Shown here: piece after piece, positions 52,832 through 59,038 of the stretch
How the letters are laid out: each line of letters opens with the position of its first letter
Position numbering within the stretch: the first letter of the stretch is position 1
Notes under the pieces: model-generated
What the model was told of the DNA's origin: nothing
The model's database searches: none
Seen by the model: only the letters and a program-made list of their open reading frames with translations
Origin: an uncultured Collinsella sp.
Lineage (GTDB): Bacteria > Actinomycetota > Coriobacteriia > Coriobacteriales > Coriobacteriaceae
Direction of reading: 5' to 3'
DNA length: 59,038 nt
Assembly: GCA_900541025.1 (NCBI GenBank)
Contig: UQIL01000014.1
Span: forward strand, 1 to 59,038
Position numbers and translations under genes: made by a program

Positions 52832-53368
52832 CTACTCAGTCTCGCCCGGTCGAGCGCCGCGGGCCAGGGCGTCCTGGTACTCCTTGACCGCCTTGATGCG
52901 CTGCATCGGCTTCAGCCGCTCGAACATGGTATTGCCATGCAGGTGATCGATCTCATGCTGCAGGCACACGCAGAACAGGTCGCCCGTGGCCTCATAGCGA
53001 ATCAGGTTAGCATCCAGGTCGTACGCTTCAACGACAACGTGATCGGGACGCTCGATCTCGCAGCTAATGCCGGGAATGGACAGACAGCCCTCGCTAAACG
53101 GCACCAGATGGTCGCTCTGCTCAACAATGACAGGATTAATGAGCACGTACGGGTCGTAGTCGTTCTTGTCGCTGTAGTCGCAGTCGATGGTAACGAGCTG
53201 GATAAGCTCGCCGATCTGCGGGGCGGCAAGACCGCAACCGCCGTTCTCGAACATCATCTTCATCATCTTCTCGGCAAGCGCCTCGATCGCCGGGGTGATC
53301 TCCTCGATGACGGCGCACTCCTGGCGCAGACGAGGGTCGGGAGACAGTACGATTCCGTTGGCTTCCAT
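52832..53368 (-). CDS. def: Peptide deformylase
   Basis: A 178-residue metalloenzyme that removes the N-formyl group from new proteins. Its three motifs are present: GCGLAAPQIG, EGCLSIPG (metal Cys) and QHEIDHLHG (metal His and catalytic Glu). The second ATG (53368) is chosen because GAAAGG is six bases before it; the ATG at 53374 would sit directly on it. Located between priA and fmt, as expected. Confidence 0.96.
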   Translation of the reverse strand: MEANGIVLSPDPRLRQECAVIEEITPAIEALAEKMMKMMFENGGCGLAAPQIGELIQLVTIDCDYSDKNDYDPYVLINPVIVEQSDHLVPFSEGCLSIPGISCEIERPDHVVVEAYDLDANLIRYEATGDLFCVCLQHEIDHLHGNTMFERLKPMQRIKAVKEYQDALARGARPGETE

Positions 53369-53386
53369 GGCCATCCTTTCGGGTTG

Positions 53387-55840
53387 TTACATCAAATCAT
53401 AGGCGTCGACGTCAACGCTCACGCTCACGCCGCGCACGGAGCCCACATCTTTGAGGCAGGCGTCGATATCATCAGAGACATGGTACCCTACCGGCGACTT
53501 TACAAGCAGATGGAAGCGGTAACGGTCCTTGGCTCTCTCGATTACACACGAAGCAGGGCCCAGCACCTGCGGTACGGCACTCCCCGCTCGCAAAAAGTCG
53601 GGCGCGGCGGCATGCCAGCGGCGCTTGAGGAGCTTCGCGATGCGCCCGATGTAGTCCTGCGCGTCGTCCGGGTTCGCCGACCACACCAAGATGTTGACCA
53701 GACGCACAAACGGCGGATACAGGGCGTCGCGGCGCTGATCCAGGTCGTAGTCGGTAAAGATGGAGCGATCGTGCTCAGCGACGGCTCGGATAACCGGATC
53801 CTCGGGCAGGTAGGTCTGGATGATGACCTCGCCCGGGCGATCACCACGGCCGGCACGGCCCGCAACCTGCTCCAGCAGATCGTAGGCGCGCTCCCCCGCG
53901 CGGAAATCGGGCAACTTGAGGGCGAAGTCGGCATTGACCACGCCCACGAGCGTGACCTCGGGAAAGTCGAGGCCCTTGGCGATCATCTGGGTGCCCAGCA
54001 GCACGGCGCAATCGGCGGCGTCGAACTGCTCGAGCAGCTTTTTGTGCGCGTCCTTACCACGCGTGGAATCGGCATCCATGCGAATGATGGCAACGTCATC
54101 GGGCAGCATCTGGTGCAGCGCGTCCTCGATCTGCTGCGTGCCCAGGCCCATTTTTGCCAAGTAGCGACTACCGCACTTGGGGCAACGGCTCGTGGGCGCC
54201 GGATACGGTTGCACGCGCCAGGAAGATCCGCAAGTGTGACATTGCAGTGTGTGCGTGCGCTCGTGGTATGTGAGGGCCGTGGAGCAATGGTTGCAGGTGG
54301 GAACGCAGCCGCACTCGCGGCACATGAGGAACGGCGCAAAGCCGCGGCGGTTATGCAGCAGTACGGCCTTTTCGCGACGCTCGACAACACGCTCGAGGCC
54401 TTCCATCAACGGTTTTGAGAACATGGAGCGGCTGCCGTGAGAAAACTCACGGCGCAGGTCGGCGATTCGAACCGTAGGCAGCACAGCGTGCCCCGGGCGC
54501 TCGGGCATCTCGACGCGCGTCCAGGTGGCACCGTTATACGAGCCACGGCGGCAGCGGTCGAGGGCCTCAGCAGAAGGCGTGGCGGAGCCCAACACGAGCG
54601 GACAGCGGTAGCGGCGCGCCATCTCGGCCGCTACCTCGCGCGCGTGGTAGCGCGGACTGGAGCCCTGCTTGTAGCTGGTCTCGTGCTCCTCGTCGATGAT
54701 GATGAGACCGAGATCACTGAGCGGGCAGAAAAGCGCCGAACGGGCTCCCACGACAACACGAGCGGCCCCGCTAGCAACCATATCCCACTGGTCCAGGCGC
54801 TCGCCGGCCGAAAGGCGCGAATGGAACACGGCGACCGTCTCGCCAAAGCGCGAGCGGAAGCGGCCGACGGTCTGGGCCGTCAGCGAGATCTCGGGCACGA
54901 GCACGCAGGCCGAACGGCCGGCGGCCAGCACGCGCTCAATCGCCGAAAGGTAAACCTCGGTTTTGCCGGAGCCGGTGACGCCGTCGACCAGCACCACGTC
55001 GCCATGAGCGTCCAGACGGGCGCGTTCAATCTGCGCGAGCGCCTGCTGCTGGCCCTTGGTAAGTGCGACCGGCGCCTTGCCGCTTGCCGAGGACAGCGTG
55101 GTCTGCTCGCTGCATCCACGCCAGGCGCGGCGCTCCTCCACAACCACGACGCCGCGTTTTTCGAGCGCCTTGATGGTCGCCGACATGCTGTTATAGAGCA
55201 GGTTGAGGTCGCGCGTCGTGACCGGACCGCATTGGAGCGCCTCGATGAGCTGACGCTGACGGACCGCGGTCTTGGGCGGCGTGTAGTCGAAACCCTCGGG
55301 CGTGAGCATAACCCAGCGGTTTTGGATGGGTTTGACGGCGGGGCGCTCAACGGTCCACACGCCGTCATCGCCCTTGACCACGCGCGGGCTTCCACCCGGT
55401 GGCAAGAACAGGCGCAGGCACTCGGAAAGCGTTGCAACGTACTCGCGGCTCATCCAGCGTGCGATACGGGCAGCCTCGGCGGTAAAGAGCGGCTTGCTGA
55501 GGATAGCCTCGATAGGCTTGATGCGCGCGGGATCGAGAGCGTCGTTGCCTTGCAGGTCGCCTAGTTCAGGCGCAATGTCGACGATATAGCCCGCGGCGGC
55601 ACGGTTACCAAAGTGGACCAGGACCGTGGATCCGATCTGCGCCTCGTTAGCAAGGGACCGGGGGATGCCGTAGGCGAATGGCTCGGACAGTGCACGCGTC
55701 GGGATGTCGAGGACTACGCTCGCATAGGCGACGACGGGTTCGGGTACGGGCTCGGGCTGCGCCGGGGCGGCGGCAGGAGCCGCGGACTTCGGAGCCTCCT
55801 CCGGTTCCGGCGAACAAAACAGCGACAGTTGCTCGGCCAT
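53387..55840 (-). CDS. priA: Primosomal helicase PriA
   Basis: An 817-residue DNA helicase that restarts stalled replication forks. A 3' DNA-binding domain (about 35-150) leads to the helicase core: GVTGSGKTEVYL, DEEHETSYKQ, and a C-terminal AGRAGRGDRPGEVIIQT. Eight zinc cysteines are in CRECGCVPTCNHC and CHTCGSS...CPKCG. A Pro/Ala-rich N-terminal leader is variable. The ATG at 55840 begins MAEQLSLF. Confidence 0.96.
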   Translation of the reverse strand: MAEQLSLFCSPEPEEAPKSAAPAAAPAQPEPVPEPVVAYASVVLDIPTRALSEPFAYGIPRSLANEAQIGSTVLVHFGNRAAAGYIVDIAPELGDLQGNDALDPARIKPIEAILSKPLFTAEAARIARWMSREYVATLSECLRLFLPPGGSPRVVKGDDGVWTVERPAVKPIQNRWVMLTPEGFDYTPPKTAVRQRQLIEALQCGPVTTRDLNLLYNSMSATIKALEKRGVVVVEERRAWRGCSEQTTLSSASGKAPVALTKGQQQALAQIERARLDAHGDVVLVDGVTGSGKTEVYLSAIERVLAAGRSACVLVPEISLTAQTVGRFRSRFGETVAVFHSRLSAGERLDQWDMVASGAARVVVGARSALFCPLSDLGLIIIDEEHETSYKQGSSPRYHAREVAAEMARRYRCPLVLGSATPSAEALDRCRRGSYNGATWTRVEMPERPGHAVLPTVRIADLRREFSHGSRSMFSKPLMEGLERVVERREKAVLLHNRRGFAPFLMCRECGCVPTCNHCSTALTYHERTHTLQCHTCGSSWRVQPYPAPTSRCPKCGSRYLAKMGLGTQQIEDALHQMLPDDVAIIRMDADSTRGKDAHKKLLEQFDAADCAVLLGTQMIAKGLDFPEVTLVGVVNADFALKLPDFRAGERAYDLLEQVAGRAGRGDRPGEVIIQTYLPEDPVIRAVAEHDRSIFTDYDLDQRRDALYPPFVRLVNILVWSANPDDAQDYIGRIAKLLKRRWHAAAPDFLRAGSAVPQVLGPASCVIERAKDRYRFHLLVKSPVGYHVSDDIDACLKDVGSVRGVSVSVDVDAYDLM

Positions 55841-55872
55841 GGCCCCTATACCTCCCATCCCATGCGTCTTCA

Positions 55873-55908
55873 GAAACAAGAGCCCCGCTCGGGTGAACGG
55901 GGCTCGGA
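55873..55908 (-). terminator. Terminator after gltX
   Basis: Minus strand: GAGCCCCGTT-CACCCG-AGCGGGGCTC followed by TTGTTT, 20 nt past the gltX stop codon and before priA. Confidence 0.8.
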
Positions 55909-55928
55909 TACATGCGTTTGCGCGTCTA

Positions 55929-57404
55929 TTACAGCGCCATCGTGCGGGCGCGGTCGATGCGCGCCAAGCAGTCGTCGCGGCCGACGAGCGCCATGGTCTC
56001 GCCCAGCGGGGGGCTCACCATGTTGCCGCAGACGGCGACGCGCACGGCCTGGAACACCACGCGCTTCTTGAGGTCCATCTGCTCGGGCAGCGGCTCAAGT
56101 GCGGCGTCGATGTTGGCAGCCGTCCACTCGTTCACACCCTCGAGCGCGGCCTTGGCGGCATCAAGAATGGCACCCATGCCCTCCTTGGCCAGGCCCTTGT
56201 TGACGGATTTCTCGTCATACTCGAGCGTCTCGGCCGTAGCGAAGATGGGAGCGGCGACGGTCACGGCGTCGGCCGGCATCTTGGTGCGCGGCTTGACGAT
56301 GGCGGCAAGCGCGTCGATCCAATCCTCGCCGTACTCGACATTACCCTCTATGAGACCCGCCTCATGCAGTTCGGGGACCATGATCTCGTCGGCAAACAGA
56401 GCATCGGACATGCCGTTGATGTACTCGGCATTGACCCAGTCGAGCTTCTTGGGGTCGAAGGTCGCCGGGTTCTTGGAGATGCGGTCGAGCGAGAACTTGC
56501 TGGCCAGGACATCGCGCGGGATGATCGTGGTCTCGCCGTCGAGCGACCAGCCGAGCAGCGCCAGGTAGTTGACGAAGGCGTCGGACAGGTAGCCGGCGTC
56601 GCGGTACTCCTCCACCGAGGTGGCACCGTGGCGCTTGGAGAGCTTCTTGCCGTCGGCACCCAAGATCATGGAGATGTGGGCGAACGTGGGCACAGGCGCG
56701 CCGAGGGCCTCGTAGACCATGACCTGGCGCGGGGTGTTGGACAGGTGGTCGTCGCCGCGGATGACATGGGTAATCTTCATCATGGCGTCGTCGACGACGG
56801 TCGCGAAGTTGTACGTGGGCGTGCCATCGGAGCGGAAGATGACAAAGTCGTCGAGCTCCTTGGCGTCGAAGGTCACCTCGCCGTGGACAGCGTCGTGGAT
56901 GACGACGTCTCCGCGGTCCTCGGGCACCTTGATGCGCAGGACGTAGGACTCGCCGGCCTCGATGCGGCGGCGAGCCTCCTCGGGATCAAGATCGCGGCAA
57001 CGGCGCTGATAACCCTGGAAGGGGTCCTTGCGCTCTTGCGCGGCCTTGCGGTCGGCATCGAGCTGCTCCTTGGTGCAGAAGCAGGGATAGGCCTTACCCT
57101 CGTCCCAAAGCTTCTGGGCGGCCTGCTTGTACAGGTCCAGGCGCTCGGTCTGGGCGTAGGGGCCAAAGTCGCCGCCCACCTCGGGACCCTCGTCCCAGTC
57201 CAGGCCCAGCCAACGCATGGCGCGCAGGATGATCTGCGTGTTCTCGTCGGTGGAGCGGGTGGGGTCGGTGTCGTCGATGCGCAGGATGAACGTGCCGCCG
57301 TTTGCGCGGGCGAAAGCCCAGTTATAGATAGCGGTGCGGGCGCCGCCGATGTGCAGCTTGCCCGTCGGTGAGGGTGCAAAGCGGACGCGAACGTCTGATG
57401 CCAT
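55929..57404 (-). CDS. gltX: Glutamyl-tRNA synthetase
   Basis: A 491-residue class I synthetase. The HIGH-type motif is PSPTGKLHIGGARTA and the KMSKS-type motif is DGKKLSKRHGATS. The C-terminal helical anticodon-binding half is complete. Whether it is discriminating or also charges tRNA-Gln is not visible. The ATG at 57404 follows GAGGAG. Confidence 0.96.
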   Translation of the reverse strand: MASDVRVRFAPSPTGKLHIGGARTAIYNWAFARANGGTFILRIDDTDPTRSTDENTQIILRAMRWLGLDWDEGPEVGGDFGPYAQTERLDLYKQAAQKLWDEGKAYPCFCTKEQLDADRKAAQERKDPFQGYQRRCRDLDPEEARRRIEAGESYVLRIKVPEDRGDVVIHDAVHGEVTFDAKELDDFVIFRSDGTPTYNFATVVDDAMMKITHVIRGDDHLSNTPRQVMVYEALGAPVPTFAHISMILGADGKKLSKRHGATSVEEYRDAGYLSDAFVNYLALLGWSLDGETTIIPRDVLASKFSLDRISKNPATFDPKKLDWVNAEYINGMSDALFADEIMVPELHEAGLIEGNVEYGEDWIDALAAIVKPRTKMPADAVTVAAPIFATAETLEYDEKSVNKGLAKEGMGAILDAAKAALEGVNEWTAANIDAALEPLPEQMDLKKRVVFQAVRVAVCGNMVSPPLGETMALVGRDDCLARIDRARTMAL

Positions 57405-57484
57405 GGAAATCTCCTCGATTGCAGGATGGATGTCTAACCGCACCAGTATAAAGCATCAAAGCAACCTCCGCACAAAGGGCACCG

Positions 57485-57581
57485 ACCTACTCATTGGGGA
57501 CAGACTTAAATGACCATTCTTTGGGCAACCTGTCGGCACTTAGGAAGGCTGGTCATTTAAGTCTGTCCCCAATGAGTAGGT
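57485..57581. repeat. 32-bp perfect inverted repeat with 33-nt loop
   Basis: 57485-57516 is exactly complementary to 57550-57581. The arms contain GGGGACAGACTTAAATGACC, a pattern seen in bacterial REP elements linked to RAYT transposases. No transposase is in the window. It lies between the divergent gltX and metK. Confidence 0.9.
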
Positions 57582-57614
57582 GCGGAAAGGGTGTGAATGT
57601 TTGATTTACGCGCT

Positions 57615-57675
57615 ATGATGTGCCCTTGCATAGAGAGCCCGGCGGAATGGTAACGGTCGCCGGGACACGTTTTTG
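57615..57675 (+). promoter_or_regulatory. metK promoter box and leader hairpin
   Basis: TATGAT (57615-57620) is a likely -10 box. The transcript would then form CCCGGCG (57639-57645) paired to 57659-57665, followed by ACACGTTTTT, a terminator-like structure ending just before the ribosome site GAAAGG. Possible attenuation of metK; no SAM riboswitch core is recognisable. Confidence 0.5.
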
Positions 57676-57686
57676 AAAGGACAATC

Positions 57687-58967
<1,281 letters not shown>

Positions 58968-59038
58968 GCTTACGAGAAAAGCCAAGGCTCTGTTAGACCA
59001 GGATTGACATTCCGCCCCGTCATCTTCTTGCGATTGCA

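Noticed and set aside
57582..57686. SAM riboswitch upstream of metK
   Set aside because: The leader is too short and lacks the conserved core of SAM-I, SAM-II or SAM-IV; only a simple hairpin is visible.

Overview
The window looks like chromosomal DNA of a gut coriobacterium, most likely Collinsella or a close relative. This is inferred from gene content and order: a pgsA/garA-like/ftsR-like cluster as in Actinobacteria, an scpA-scpB-rluB-cmk-plsC-ispH-der-plsY-gpsA run, a two-subunit GlgC/GlgD glycogen pathway, GC-rich coding DNA, and many long palindromic intergenic repeats. No database search was possible, so the species is not fixed.

Layout. 1-7.5 kb: a lipid glycosyltransferase, thioredoxin reductase, a DUF1836 protein, DegV, an NlpC/P60 cell-wall hydrolase, apt, a MerR (FtsR-like) regulator and a GarA-like FHA protein; pgsA follows to 8.3 kb. 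8.3-16.6 kb: an accessory, decaying island lying on the 3' side of tRNA-Pro(GGG). It holds a very GC-rich lantibiotic-immunity-type ABC pair, an orphan antitoxin with an odd C-terminus, an ABC protein with permease and ATPase fused in one chain, small membrane proteins, a frameshifted secreted cysteine-containing peptide, and fragments of a thioredoxin-like gene, a DnaQ-type exonuclease and a DUF6273 gene. 16.7-33.8 kb: a dense run of 18 minus-strand housekeeping genes (coaBC to an ABC-F ATPase), most with overlapping or near-abutting ends, covering CoA, phospholipid, isoprenoid, ribosome maturation and chromosome segregation functions. 33.9-34.8 kb: three tRNA genes, two of them tRNA-Ala copies inside an exact 176-bp direct repeat. 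34.9-36.3 kb: thiamine pyrophosphokinase and a HAD hydrolase. 36.6-49.7 kb: a complete plus-strand glycogen locus (glgB, glgP, glgC, glgD, glgA) followed by a GH13-GH77 fusion enzyme; glgB and glgA carry long Lys/Ala-rich histone-like tails. 49.8-59 kb: an FmdB-type zinc ribbon, rsmB-fmt-def-priA, gltX and metK.

How it works together. GlgC/GlgD make ADP-glucose, GlgA elongates, GlgB branches, GlgP phosphorolyses, and the GH13-GH77 fusion could hydrolyse and re-shuffle the resulting maltodextrins. LacI-type palindromes precede both glgB and the fusion gene. PlsY, PlsC, GpsA and PgsA (plus the glycosyltransferase) cover phospholipid and glycolipid synthesis.

Most unusual features: (i) two 102-nt palindromic elements sharing a nearly identical 36-nt loop, identical inner stem, 33-bp arm length and a conserved 14-nt flank, while their outer arms differ in sequence yet stay self-complementary; (ii) the charged tails on the glycogen enzymes; (iii) the broken secreted-peptide/thioredoxin/membrane-protein cluster beside a fused ABC exporter.
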